Assembly (NCBI RefSeq): GCF_010448835.1
Contig: NZ_CP048409.1
Location: 496,001-560,000, forward strand
Length of the DNA: 64,000 bases
Reading direction: 5' to 3'
Source of the DNA: Draconibacterium halophilum
GTDB lineage: Bacteria; Bacteroidota; Bacteroidia; Bacteroidales; Prolixibacteraceae
Shown here: piece after piece, positions 1 through 7,835 of the stretch
Layout: each line of letters starts with the position of its first letter
How positions within the stretch are numbered: the first letter of the stretch is position 1
The notes under the pieces: model-generated
Seen by the model: only the letters and a program-made list of their open reading frames with translations
What the model was told of the DNA's origin: nothing
Database searches by the model: none
Translations under genes and position numbers: made by a program

Positions 1-212
1 ACCCACCTGTTTTTAAAAAGTTTAGAAAAAGGATCGAAACATTGTTTTCTCAACTTTGCGACCAGTTCATGCTTAAACGTAATTACGCCAAAACACTTAT
101 TGGATTGTCAGTCAGAATACTCACAAAAGTTACTTCGGTGACTTTACTGCAATACATTAATTTAAAGAACGGTAAACCAATTAATAATTTAAAATATGCC
201 CTGGCAGTTTAA
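1..212 (+). pseudogene. IS982-family transposase, C-terminal part (cut by window start)
   Basis: Reading in frame from base 3 gives about 69 residues with no start, ending at TAA 210-212. The stretch contains KRIETLFSQLCDQFMLKRNY and AKTLIGLSVRILTKV, which I recognise as the C-terminal end of IS982-type DDE transposases, including the late catalytic Glu region (RIETLFSQL). The enzyme cuts and joins DNA ends of its own insertion sequence. The rest lies outside the window, so I cannot say whether the transposase is intact. It marks the left side of a patchwork accessory region that also holds gene fragments and mobilization genes. Confidence 0.8.
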
Positions 213-228
213 ACCGCACAACGGGTTA
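211..228. mobile_element. probable right terminal inverted repeat of the IS982-type element
   Basis: Just after the transposase stop the sequence reads AACCGCACAACGGGTTAT, the position and style of an IS982-family terminal repeat (ends with ACCC/GGGT and an internal TTGTGCGG motif). The matching left end is outside the window, so this is inferred from position and family resemblance. Confidence 0.5.
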
Positions 229-245
229 TCATAATATATTCTTAC

Positions 246-465
246 TAAATTGCAACAAGCAAAATCAGACAAATGCAGCAAACTACACCAAAACATAAAG
301 CCTTTTCATCCTTCTCCATAATAGTGGTGTTTCTTGCATTTATTATTATCGGCATGGCATTTATCCCACAGCTGGATATCCGGTTTAAACCCAGCCGTAG
401 TTTGCCGCAGCTAAACATCAGCTTTTACTGGCCCAATGCATCGCCCAAAGTTATTGAGCAGGAAA
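246..465 (+). repeat. partial duplicate of the 5' end of the RND pump gene (copy 1)
   Basis: This 220-bp block aligns without gaps to 3224-3443, the start region of the full RND gene. I count about 17 differences by eye (about 92% identity), most of them synonymous in the coding part. Homology begins about 27 bp upstream of the start codon and stops abruptly after the codons for IEQE, at GGAAA 461-465. Confidence 0.9.
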
Positions 466-491
466 TAATAAACCCAAATATTATTATGTAG
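273..491 (+). pseudogene. truncated RND transporter N-terminus
   Basis: The reading frame gives 72 residues. The first 64 match the N-terminus of the RND pump encoded at 3251 with two substitutions (MQQTTPKHKAF against MQQATPKQKAF), including the first transmembrane helix (FSIIVVFLAFIIIGMAF). After IEQE the sequence is unrelated and soon stops. Because differences from the intact copy are mainly at third codon positions, the fragment probably comes from a once-functional paralogue and not from a very recent copy. A translated product would be a single-helix stub with no transport function. Unlike the intact gene (GTG), this copy starts with ATG. Confidence 0.85.
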
Positions 492-730
492 AATGGTTTT
501 AAATTAAAGCAAAAATGGGCAAACACTTTTTTTTTTTTTACAAAAAACATTAAATTGTTGACAGTTAATACAAAATGAAAACCCGGAATTTCATACAAAC
601 CTAAAATTCAAATGAAGTAGATTAAAAACGAACCCCGGAAATAAAGATAACTTTTGGCTGTAACCTATAAATGGTGTGTTTTGATAAAGACAACCCGGAA
701 CAAATATATTGTACAATACGGTACAAAAAA

Positions 731-775
731 GGGCGGCAAACTTTTACCCGCTAAAGTAAATCCAGTTTGCTGCCC
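731..775. promoter_or_regulatory. 12-bp stem hairpin
   Basis: GGGCGGCAAACT (731-742) pairs with AGTTTGCTGCCC (764-775), with one G-U pair and a 21-nt loop. There is no U-tract after it on the plus strand. It could be an RNA leader structure, or the remains of an insertion-element end. Confidence 0.5.
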
Positions 776-788
776 GCTGTACCACCAA

Positions 789-817
789 TCCCGAATATTC
801 GGGAGAAAGGAGGTGAT
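789..817 (+). promoter_or_regulatory. 16-bp palindrome next to a near-perfect anti-16S (Shine-Dalgarno) sequence
   Basis: TCCCGAATATTCGGGA (789-804) is fully self-complementary. It is followed at once by AGAAAGGAGGTGAT (804-817), complementary to the 3' end of 16S rRNA. The next possible start, GTG at 818, opens only a four-codon frame (MTKI). The real peptide gene begins 85 bp further on. Such strong Shine-Dalgarno matches are unusual in Bacteroidota, so this could be a leader element. Confidence 0.45.
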
Positions 818-902
818 GTGACAAAGATATAAAAGAGAAATGATATTACCCTAATGTAGCTTCTAAACAAATTATTCAAATTAATAATTAAAATAATTAA
901 AG

Positions 903-1100
903 ATGAAAAAAGTATTATTTATAGGAGGAATATTATTGATTACGGTATTGGGAACGACATTGAATTCATATGCAGATAGATGCAGTGATGTATGTGTTCC
1001 AGAAGCAAATGGCACATGTGCTCTGCCAGATGGTGAAGGTGGGGTATTGGTTTGTGGTGCATCAGATAATTATCATGAATTGAAACCGATAGAACCATAA
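903..1100 (+). CDS. small secreted cysteine-rich peptide (NVEALA-like arrangement)
   Basis: This 65-residue product has a clear Sec signal peptide: MKK, a hydrophobic core to about residue 20, and a likely cleavage after SYA (24). That leaves a roughly 41-residue mature peptide with four cysteines at about 27, 31, 39 and 51 (RCSDVC, GTC, LVC), enough for two disulfides. The downstream neighbours are a 6-bladed beta-propeller protein and a CxxC thioredoxin-like protein. Small signal-peptide proteins beside such propellers are known in Bacteroidota as the NVEALA family, but I do not see the NVEALA motif itself, so the link rests on architecture. A 15-bp inverted repeat follows the stop. The function is unknown. 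It might be a structural, signalling or antagonistic peptide. Confidence 0.7.
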   Translation: MKKVLFIGGILLITVLGTTLNSYADRCSDVCVPEANGTCALPDGEGGVLVCGASDNYHELKPIEP

Positions 1101-1105
1101 TTAAA

Positions 1106-1136
1106 AGATCAAGGGTAGGAATCCTACCCTTGATCT
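1106..1136 (+). terminator. near-perfect 15-bp inverted repeat after the peptide gene
   Basis: AGATCAAGGGTAGGA (1106-1120) is followed after one base by its exact reverse complement (1122-1136). In RNA it would form a long stem with the tip opened. It lies 6 bp past the peptide stop and 44 bp before the propeller gene. There is no U-run, so it may be an mRNA-stabilising or attenuating hairpin rather than a strong terminator. Confidence 0.55.
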
Positions 1137-1179
1137 CATAAAAGGGCATTCCAAATAGTTATTTATTTAAATAATTAAA

Positions 1180-2223
1180 ATGATAGATTTAAAAAATTTT
1201 ATAAAAATTATACCTACAATACTGATTGTAATTTCTTTCAAATGTTTCTCGCAGAATGAAGTTGAATTTGTATTGAGTGATTTCAGAAAAACAATTGAAT
1301 TAAAAGGAGAAGCACTTAAATTTGTCGATCCTTTTTTAGATCCAAGTAGAATACTTCTTCAGGACAGTTTGCTATTTGTGAGTAATTCCAATGTTACGCC
1401 ATCAGTCGATGTTTTTAGTATTAATACAGGAAAAAGAATTGCACGCTTTTGTAAAAGAGGAAGAGGTCCTGGTGAATTGGTCTTTCCTTTTTCAACTCAA
1501 ATTGTTGACTTAAACAATGAATTTATGGTTCATGACCTAAATGGAAAAAAGATTGTACTATATTCTTTAGACTTAATTCTTAGTGATAACGATAAGAAAT
1601 TTACTGAAATAATAAATGTAAGTGATATATATCCAAGAAAAATAGTCCAGATCAATAGTAATAGATATTTCTGTGGGCTAATTGGACATGAAGATGGATT
1701 TATGAATTGTATTATTGACTCAACGGGAAGTGTGGTCAAGTTTTTAAATAAATTTCCAGATGTTGGCTTACAATACAATACTACCATTGCATCAAATATA
1801 TTTAGTACAAATATTGGTATTTCAGACAATAATGAAAATATTATTGTCCCTTATAATTATTGGGACAGAATTGATTTATTCCAAAATAATGGAGATTTTA
1901 GACTTATATTGAAAGGTCCTAATTATAAAAAGCTTGATGTTATAAAAAAAAATGGGAGGGTCGTAAAAACCTCCAATAATAATAGATCTTATAATTATCC
2001 TGTTGCTAATGATAAATTTTTTATTATTCCTTATTCTGGTAAGAAACGTGATCATCGAGGCCCAAGCTATACAAATTTATTTCAATTTGATTTCAAAGGG
2101 TCTCCCCTTGTTCATTACACATTAGATGTTCCAATATTTGATATTGCGGTGGATTGGGGAAATAGGATAATTTATGGTTTGAATATTGAATCAGAACCAA
2201 TATTATATAAATTTAGTTTCTAA
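1180..2223 (+). CDS. secreted 6-bladed beta-propeller protein (BF3164/TolB-like)
   Basis: The 347-residue product has an N-terminal signal peptide (residues 1-24, hydrophobic IIPTILIVISF, cut near CFSQ). The rest shows propeller traits: repeated short beta-strand blocks with aromatic/Gly turns, RILLQDSLLFVSNS early, the motif GKRIARFCKRGRGPGEL near residue 95 that is typical of the 6-bladed beta-propeller (BF3164-like) family, and a final blade near PLVHYTLDVPIFDIAVDW. These proteins are exported and thought to bind ligands or partners, and none has a clear enzymatic role. It follows the cysteine-rich peptide gene and precedes the CxxC protein. Local AT content is higher than in the RND gene, which suggests the cassette was acquired separately. 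Confidence 0.7.
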   Translation: MIDLKNFIKIIPTILIVISFKCFSQNEVEFVLSDFRKTIELKGEALKFVDPFLDPSRILLQDSLLFVSNSNVTPSVDVFSINTGKRIARFCKRGRGPGELVFPFSTQIVDLNNEFMVHDLNGKKIVLYSLDLILSDNDKKFTEIINVSDIYPRKIVQINSNRYFCGLIGHEDGFMNCIIDSTGSVVKFLNKFPDVGLQYNTTIASNIFSTNIGISDNNENIIVPYNYWDRIDLFQNNGDFRLILKGPNYKKLDVIKKNGRVVKTSNNNRSYNYPVANDKFFIIPYSGKKRDHRGPSYTNLFQFDFKGSPLVHYTLDVPIFDIAVDWGNRIIYGLNIESEPILYKFSF

Positions 2224-2474
2224 TAATTAGTAAAACACGTAATTATAAAAGTTCTTTGAGCATTTATTCGAACTCATTAGTATCCATAAAAGACTAAACT
2301 TTCAGCGGTCGAAATGTTTTCGATTTTTAGGAATGTCATTTTGGAAGTGCGCTCTTTTAGATGAGCTTTTAAGAAAACAAATTACGAAAACTCAAAAAAC
2401 TAATTATAACCCGTGACTCCTCTCCGTATTTTAGAAAATATTAGTGTTTTTAACTTAGTTCGAAAACGTAGTAA

Positions 2475-2984
2475 ATGAAAAACAAGTTATATCTGTCAAT
2501 TATATTTATTTTAACTGTATTTAACCTCTATTCTCAGTCAAATCAATTGTTTTCATACAGTGAGAAAGAAAACATCACAACCTATTTGAAACCTCTGACG
2601 CAACTAGATTCAACGCAAGTTCAATACCTTAATTCTTATAAATACATAAATATTATGTATGGAAATGGGGATTGTGCTTTTTGTATAAAAAAATTGAAAG
2701 AGGCTCAAAATTTCTATAACCAATTTGATTCTGAATTTGTAAAAACTTTTTTTATTGTCGACATAAAAGATACGTTAATGTTTAACTTCCACAGGGAACA
2801 ACTAAACATTACAGTTCCCATACTTAAAGATTTTAATGACTTTTTTAGCAAGAAGGATAAAAGCATCGAAGTAAATGACATGATCTTACTTAATAGCGAT
2901 GGTTTAATAATATTAAAAGGAGACTTTTTAAATGACACTAATTTGAGTATCAGGTATGAAGACTATATTCTTTCAAAAGATTGA
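2475..2984 (+). CDS. exported thioredoxin-like protein with CAFC motif
   Basis: A 169-residue protein with a signal peptide (MKNKLYLSIIFILTVFNLYSQ). Around residues 62-70 it has INIMYGNGDCAFCIKKL, a beta-strand followed by a CxxC (CAFC) at the start of a helix, as in thioredoxin-fold redox proteins. Further strands (FFIVDIKD, ITVPILKD, MILLNSDGLIIL) follow in the expected order, ending in a redoxin-like DxxG strand. It probably handles disulfides or peroxide-type substrates in the periplasm. Next to a four-cysteine secreted peptide, an inferred job is disulfide formation or isomerisation. The preceding 251 bp (2224-2474) contains no gene that I can see. Confidence 0.6.
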   Translation: MKNKLYLSIIFILTVFNLYSQSNQLFSYSEKENITTYLKPLTQLDSTQVQYLNSYKYINIMYGNGDCAFCIKKLKEAQNFYNQFDSEFVKTFFIVDIKDTLMFNFHREQLNITVPILKDFNDFFSKKDKSIEVNDMILLNSDGLIILKGDFLNDTNLSIRYEDYILSKD

Positions 2985-3094
2985 GTATTTACTTGAATCT
3001 CATTTCTTCTTCGAAAGATGAAATGTCGTAAGCAAAATAGAATATTTGCTTTCAATTATGAGTACCTGAGTCCGAGTATTACAAAAACAAACTC

Positions 3095-3180
3095 ATGCAA
3101 GTGGGAAACTAAAATCCAAGATTTTCATCCTCTCCATGATTGTGATCTTTCTTGTATTTATCAGTGTTGGCACGGGCTAA
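3095..3180 (+). pseudogene. decayed RND transporter N-terminus (copy 2 relic)
   Basis: After one frame change the stretch 3109-3180 reads LKSKIFILSMIVIFLVFISV then GTG and stop. It matches the first transmembrane helix of the adjacent RND pump (KAFSSFSIIVVFLAFIIIGM) both in protein and in DNA: about 53 bp align, at roughly three quarters identity by eye. A start-like ATG at 3095 is out of frame with it. This is a second, older relic of the same gene end, about 140 bp upstream of the intact gene start. Confidence 0.6.
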
Positions 3181-3223
3181 TAGGAAGATTAAATTTCGAC
3201 TATTAATGCTCAGTTTTTTGGGT

Positions 3224-3443
3224 TAAATTGCAACAAACAAAATCAAACACGTGCAACAAGCTACACCAAAACAAAAAGCCTTTTCCTCCTTCTCCATAAT
3301 TGTGGTGTTTCTTGCATTTATAATTATCGGCATGGCTTTTATTCCACAGTTGGATATTCGGTTTAAACCCAGCCGTAGTTTGCCGCAGCTAAACATTAGT
3401 TTTTACTGGCCCAATGCATCGCCAAAAGTTATTGAGCAGGAAA
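3224..3443 (+). repeat. RND gene 5' end, partner of the repeat at 246-465
   Basis: Gap-free partner of the truncated copy upstream. The two copies are direct repeats about 2.98 kb apart, enclosing the peptide, propeller and thiol-protein genes. Confidence 0.9.
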
Positions 3444-6382
3444 CATCAAAAATTGAAGGTGTTTTGGGGAAAGTTAGCCGGATTAAATCCATAGAATCCA
3501 CTTCTTCGGTTGGTTCAGGCCGTGTAGTTATTGAGTTTGATAAATCAGTTAATTTGAACCAAAAACGTTACGAGGTGTCAACGCTTATCCGGCAACTGCG
3601 CAGTAACCTACCTGCCGAAATGAGCTATCCGGAAATTACCACCAACGCAACTGATGTCGATGACCAGGTTTCGTTTATGGTGCTTACACTTAACGCCAAC
3701 TCATCCACTTATTACATAAAAAACAAAGCCGAGCAGCTGGTTATTCCCGAGCTGCTTAAAATTCAAGGCATTGCCGATATTTCGCTTTATGGAGCATCGC
3801 CCAATCAATGGGAAATTTGTTACAATCCTGAGTTGCTAAAACTTTACGGAATAACACCTGCCGAAATCAGCACCGTTATCAACCGTTTGGGTGATCAAAA
3901 CTTTTTAGGCAACCAAAACGATGGAGCCAATGTTTCGGTGCCGGTTTTAGCTTCCACGCAGTTTATCGAACCTTCGCAATGGATTAGTTTGCCGGTAGCC
4001 AATAAAAATGGCCGAATTATCCGCCTCTCCGACATTGCCACGGTTAAATTGCAGGAAAAACCACCTACCTCCTACTACCGCATAAACGGCAAAAACACCA
4101 TCAACCTGGTGGTTTATGCTGCACAGGGAGAAAACCAGCTAAAACTGGCCGGCGAAATAAAAGACCAGCTTCTGCTAATTCAGGAAAAACTCCCGATGGG
4201 TTATTCCGTAATGATCGCTTCCGATTCAACCGAATACATCAAAGAAGAACTGGAAAAAATCGGGTATCGCACCCTTTTTTCGTTGCTCATTCTTTTACTT
4301 TTTGTATTAGTTGCCAACCGGTCGTTTCGAGTTTTGGCGGTGTTATCCATTTCACTGGCCGCCAACCTGCTTATAGCTGCAGTTTTTTATTACCTTTTTA
4401 AAGTTGAAATTCATATTTATTCACTCGCAGGAATCACCGTTTCGTTTGGTATTATTATCGACAACAGCATAATAATGGTGAGTCACCTGCAGCGGCAAAA
4501 AGGATTGCGTGTTTTTATTTCCTTACTGGCTGCCACGCTCACTACGCTTGGGGCTTTATCGGTAGTATTTTTTTTGAAAGAAAACCAGAAGTTGATGCTT
4601 ATTGATTTTACCTATGTAATGCTTATCAACCTGAGTGTTTCGCTGGTTATAGCTTTGTTCCTGGTTCCGGCATTAATGGAGCAGCTTTATCACACCAAAC
4701 CCAAACCGATACCAGTAAAAACACTAAAAAGAATAAGCCGCTCAAACCACTTTTATCTTCGTTTTATTCGTTTCGAAAAACGTTTCCGCTGGGCCTTTTT
4801 TATACTGGCCATACTTGGTTTTGGCATTCCTATCGGGAAATTACCTGATGAAATAGACAGCACTAAAAAAACAGCTGAATTTTACAATAAAACCTTGGGT
4901 GGCGACCTGTTTAAATCGGAAATTAAACCTATTCTCAGCAAGGTAATGGGCGGAAGTTTACGCCTGTTTACCGAGCACGTTTTTGAGGGAAGCTTTTATT
5001 CCGATCCGGGGAAAACCACGTTATACGTAAGAGGGCAAATGCCGGAAGGTTGCACCATTCATCAGTTGAATGATGCTGTACGGAAAATGGAACAATACAT
5101 TAGCCTTTTTGATGAAGTGGCGCAGTTTGAAACACGAATAACGGGTTACAAGAACTCGTCGGTTACCATACAGTTTACCGATGAAGCAGAAAGATCATCG
5201 TTCCCGTATTTGCTCAAAAGTCAGATTGAATCGAAAGCAATTTCCTTAGGTGGAATGGATTGGGCTGTTTACGGCGTGGGAAAAGGTTTTTCAAATTCGC
5301 TGAACATGGATTACAAAAACAGCCATATTTTGCTTACCGGATACAACTACGACCAGTTGTATAAATATGCTGAACAACTTGAAGCAAAACTGCTTGAAAA
5401 TCCGCGGGTGGAGAAAACGGAAATAACCAGTTCCGACAGCTGGGGCTCGAACGCGCGTTACGAATACAGATTGAACGTAGATAAAGAGTTGCTGGCTGCT
5501 TATAATCTGCGTTACTCGGATTATACGGGGTCGTTGTTTACCCAGCTTTATTCGCGCAACCTTGATGCCTTTTACAACCAAACAGAGTTACAGCCCGTGG
5601 TGCTGGTTTCATCGAAAAACAGCGAGTACAACAACTGGGATTTTTACAACATTCCGGTTCAAACCAGCCGGGGGCAGAAAAAACTGTCGCAAGCCGGAGA
5701 CATCGAAAAACGGCTGAGCGGAAAATCAATTTTCAAAAAGAACCAGGTTTACCAGATGTATCTGAATTACAATTTTATTGGTCCCGGGCCGCTTGCCGAA
5801 ATGGTTCAGGAACGCGAAATTGAAGCTATTAACCAAATACTACCACTGGGGTATAAAACCCAAAAACCGGAGCGTAACTGGTGGAGCTGGGACAAAAACG
5901 ATAAAAAACAATACGGACTGTTATTGCTTATTATCCTGATCATTTATTTTGTTACTGCTATTTTATTCGAATCGCTATTAAAACCGTTGGCAGTAATCAG
6001 CCTGATTCCCATTTCGTTTATCGGCGTTTTCCTTACTTTTTACCTCTTCGATTTTAATTTCGACCAGGGAGGATTTGCTTCGTTTATTCTTTTAAGCGGA
6101 TTGGTGGTAAATGCAGCCATCTACATTATCAACGACTTTAATAACCTGGTAAGAGGGAAAAACAAAACCTACAGCATTGAAAATTACCTGAAAGCTTTTA
6201 ACAACAAAATTGTGGCCATTGCCTTAACCATACTTTCTACGGTTTTAGGGTTGATTCCATTTATCTGGGGCGGACAAAAAGAAGTTTTCTGGTTTGCCTT
6301 TGCCGTTGGTGCAATGGGCGGACTGTTATTTTCAATGGTGGCGATATTGATTTATTTGCCCTTGTTTCTAAAAACTGAATAA
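3251..6382 (+). CDS. RND-family efflux permease (AcrB/CzcA type)
   Basis: The 1043-residue length is typical for inner-membrane RND pumps, which export drugs, metals or lipids by proton antiport together with an adaptor and a TolC-type channel. A GTG start is chosen because homology with the ATG copy at 273 begins there. Helix 1 is near residues 11-30, then a periplasmic porter domain (to about 335), helices 2-6 including SFGIIIDNSIIMVSH (about residues 395-410) with the Asp expected in the proton relay helix, a second porter domain, and closing helices such as LLLIILIIYFVTAILF and FASFILLSGLVVNAAIYII. No adaptor or channel gene lies next to it here; its left side has been rearranged. It may be an orphan or depend on partners elsewhere. 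Confidence 0.9.
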   Translation: MQQATPKQKAFSSFSIIVVFLAFIIIGMAFIPQLDIRFKPSRSLPQLNISFYWPNASPKVIEQETSKIEGVLGKVSRIKSIESTSSVGSGRVVIEFDKSVNLNQKRYEVSTLIRQLRSNLPAEMSYPEITTNATDVDDQVSFMVLTLNANSSTYYIKNKAEQLVIPELLKIQGIADISLYGASPNQWEICYNPELLKLYGITPAEISTVINRLGDQNFLGNQNDGANVSVPVLASTQFIEPSQWISLPVANKNGRIIRLSDIATVKLQEKPPTSYYRINGKNTINLVVYAAQGENQLKLAGEIKDQLLLIQEKLPMGYSVMIASDSTEYIKEELEKIGYRTLFSLLILLLFVLVANRSFRVLAVLSISLAANLLIAAVFYYLFKVEIHIYSLAGITVSFGIIIDNSIIMVSHLQRQKGLRVFISLLAATLTTLGALSVVFFLKENQKLMLIDFTYVMLINLSVSLVIALFLVPALMEQLYHTKPKPIPVKTLKRISRSNHFYLRFIRFEKRFRWAFFILAILGFGIPIGKLPDEIDSTKKTAEFYNKTLGGDLFKSEIKPILSKVMGGSLRLFTEHVFEGSFYSDPGKTTLYVRGQMPEGCTIHQLNDAVRKMEQYISLFDEVAQFETRITGYKNSSVTIQFTDEAERSSFPYLLKSQIESKAISLGGMDWAVYGVGKGFSNSLNMDYKNSHILLTGYNYDQLYKYAEQLEAKLLENPRVEKTEITSSDSWGSNARYEYRLNVDKELLAAYNLRYSDYTGSLFTQLYSRNLDAFYNQTELQPVVLVSSKNSEYNNWDFYNIPVQTSRGQKKLSQAGDIEKRLSGKSIFKKNQVYQMYLNYNFIGPGPLAEMVQEREIEAINQILPLGYKTQKPERNWWSWDKNDKKQYGLLLLIILIIYFVTAILFESLLKPLAVISLIPISFIGVFLTFYLFDFNFDQGGFASFILLSGLVVNAAIYIINDFNNLVRGKNKTYSIENYLKAFNNKIVAIALTILSTVLGLIPFIWGGQKEVFWFAFAVGAMGGLLFSMVAILIYLPLFLKTE

Positions 6383-6536
6383 TTAAATTCTTCCTCTATA
6401 AAAGGCCTTTTCGATAAAACACTATAACTCATTTTATTTGGTTGATATTGAGCTTTTTTGCTGTTTTCTTTCTGTGTTCTGTTACCTAACTTTATTTCCA
6501 TAAAAAGACCCTTTCGAGGTAGGATAGCAAGTTTAT

Positions 6537-6555
6537 GTTTTGGTAAGACCAAAAC
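6537..6555. other. hairpin upstream of mobilization genes, candidate oriT element
   Basis: GTTTTGGT (6537-6544), loop AAG, ACCAAAAC (6548-6555): a perfect 8-bp stem 42 bp before the MobC-like start. Origins of transfer often carry such an inverted repeat next to the nick site and lie just upstream of mobC/relaxase genes. Only the position and structure support it. Confidence 0.4.
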
Positions 6556-6596
6556 CCATGTTAGCATCCCGTTGGTCTAAAAAATGGTAATAAAAT

Positions 6597-6941
6597 ATGG
6601 TGCAATTTAACAAAGGCGGACGTCCACGAAAATTGGATGATGAGAAGATGAAATATAAGGTAACGGTAAAACTGTCGACCGTAGGATATTACTCCCTTAT
6701 TGGCAAATCGAAAGAAGCCGGGATTTCACAAAGTGAGTTCGTCAGGCAGTCAATAATGAATACAACAGTTGTTCAACGCCTTACACCCGAACTGAATGCT
6801 GAGATAAGAAAACTCTCAGGAATGGCCAATAACCTCAATCAGATTGCACGTAAGGCCAATGCCCTTGGCTACGATCACATTCGACGCGAATATCTGTTTC
6901 TTGCGTGTAAAATTGACCGAATCATAAACAAAATGCTATGA
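6597..6941 (+). CDS. MobC-like relaxosome accessory protein
   Basis: A 114-residue protein with a basic N-terminus (GGRPRKLDD), then a ribbon-helix-helix style segment (KYKVTVKLSTVGYYSLIGKS) and a C-terminal helix region carrying SGMANNLNQIARKAN, the hallmark LxxxxNNLNQIAxxxN motif of MobC/BmgB proteins. These bind oriT and help the relaxase nick DNA for plasmid or transposon mobilization. The stop overlaps the relaxase start by four bases (ATGA), so the two are translationally coupled. It belongs to a remnant of a mobilizable element. Confidence 0.85.
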   Translation: MVQFNKGGRPRKLDDEKMKYKVTVKLSTVGYYSLIGKSKEAGISQSEFVRQSIMNTTVVQRLTPELNAEIRKLSGMANNLNQIARKANALGYDHIRREYLFLACKIDRIINKML

Positions 6942-7835
6942 TCGCCAAGATTACAACAGGTGGAGACTTTGCCGGAGCATTAAATTATATCCTTGATCCC
7001 AAAAAAGCGGCTGAGCTGTTAATAGGAGAGGGCGTACGTATGAAAAATACCAATTCGATTACAAAAAGTTTTGTTGCTCAAACAGAACTCAATTCGAGGG
7101 TAAGCAAGCCAGTAGGTCATATTTCATTGGATTTCTCCGTTCAGGATAAAGCAAAGTTGAATAATGGGTTCCTATTAAAAATTGCAGATGATTACCTAAA
7201 CAAAATGGGAGTCATAAAAACACAGTTTATAATAGCCCGCATTACGATAAGGAGCATCCCCATATTCACATTGTGTATAACAGGGTGAACAACCTGGGAA
7301 AACGATATCCAATAAAAACGATCGTTACCGTAGTGAAAAGATATGTAAAGAGCTTCCACGAAAAAATGACTTGTATTTTGCCAAAGGAAAAGAAAATGTA
7401 AAAGTTCACCGATTAAAAAAACCGGACAAAACAAAATATGAGATTTATAGCTGCCTGAAAGAACTTGTTCCAAAATGCAAAGACATGGATGAACTGGAAG
7501 CTAAACTGAAAAAAGAAGGGATAACAGTACACTCCAAATGCCGGGGAAATACAAATGTTGTACAGGGGATTTCGTTTACCAAAAATGATTTAAAATTTAA
7601 CGGTTCCAAAATTGACAGGCAGTTCAACTATTCAAAAATTAAGTACAGCTTGGATGAGAATAGGAGACAGGAATACTTTGCTGTTATTGATAATCCATCA
7701 CTGGACCAGGCTTTCTATCAGTTGATAAAAGAAGGTCTGCTTCAGGCAGAGAAGGACGAAGAAAGACAACGAAAGAGGGAGTCATATCAACGCATAAAGC
7801 CCATGAAGAAAAAGAACAGAGGGTACCGGATGTAG
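6938..7835 (+). pseudogene. relaxase/mobilization nuclease (BmgA/MobA-like), two frameshifts
   Basis: Three successive frames together read as one relaxase of about 300 residues. Frame one (6938 to about 7239) begins MIAKITTGGDFAGALNYIL and includes GHISLDFSVQDKAKL. Frame two (7240 to about 7300) carries HYDKEHPHIHIVYNRVNN, with the metal-binding HxH of MOB relaxases. Frame three (to 7835) continues with DRYRSEKICKELPRKNDLYF and FTKNDLKFNGSKIDRQFNYS. Each junction is explained by loss of one base, near 7237-7241 (GCCCGC|AT) and 7296-7303 (GGGAAAAC). The enzyme nicks oriT through a Tyr-DNA link. As written it cannot be made in full. The cause is either true decay or base-calling errors at short homopolymers. 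Confidence 0.8.

Larger units (their letters stand above)
492..902. other. AT-rich non-coding leader region with structured DNA
   Basis: No supportable gene. It holds a T12 run near 529, three ACCCGGAA or CCCCGGAA motifs spaced across 580-700, a long hairpin (731-775), a perfect palindrome (789-804) and a Shine-Dalgarno-like block (804-817). It runs into the AT-rich stretch before the small peptide gene at 903. Confidence 0.6.

Noticed and set aside
818..832. GTG-led four-codon frame after the strong Shine-Dalgarno-like block
   Set aside because: Too short to call a gene; noted only as a possible leader peptide in the findings.
940..1149. Minus-strand open frame opposite the small peptide
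   Set aside because: It is His/Leu-rich, overlaps the hairpin, has no signal or known motif, and is an antisense shadow of the peptide gene.
3018..3206. 62-residue open frame before the RND gene
   Set aside because: The frame is not the one with homology; the same DNA reads as a decayed RND helix in another frame.
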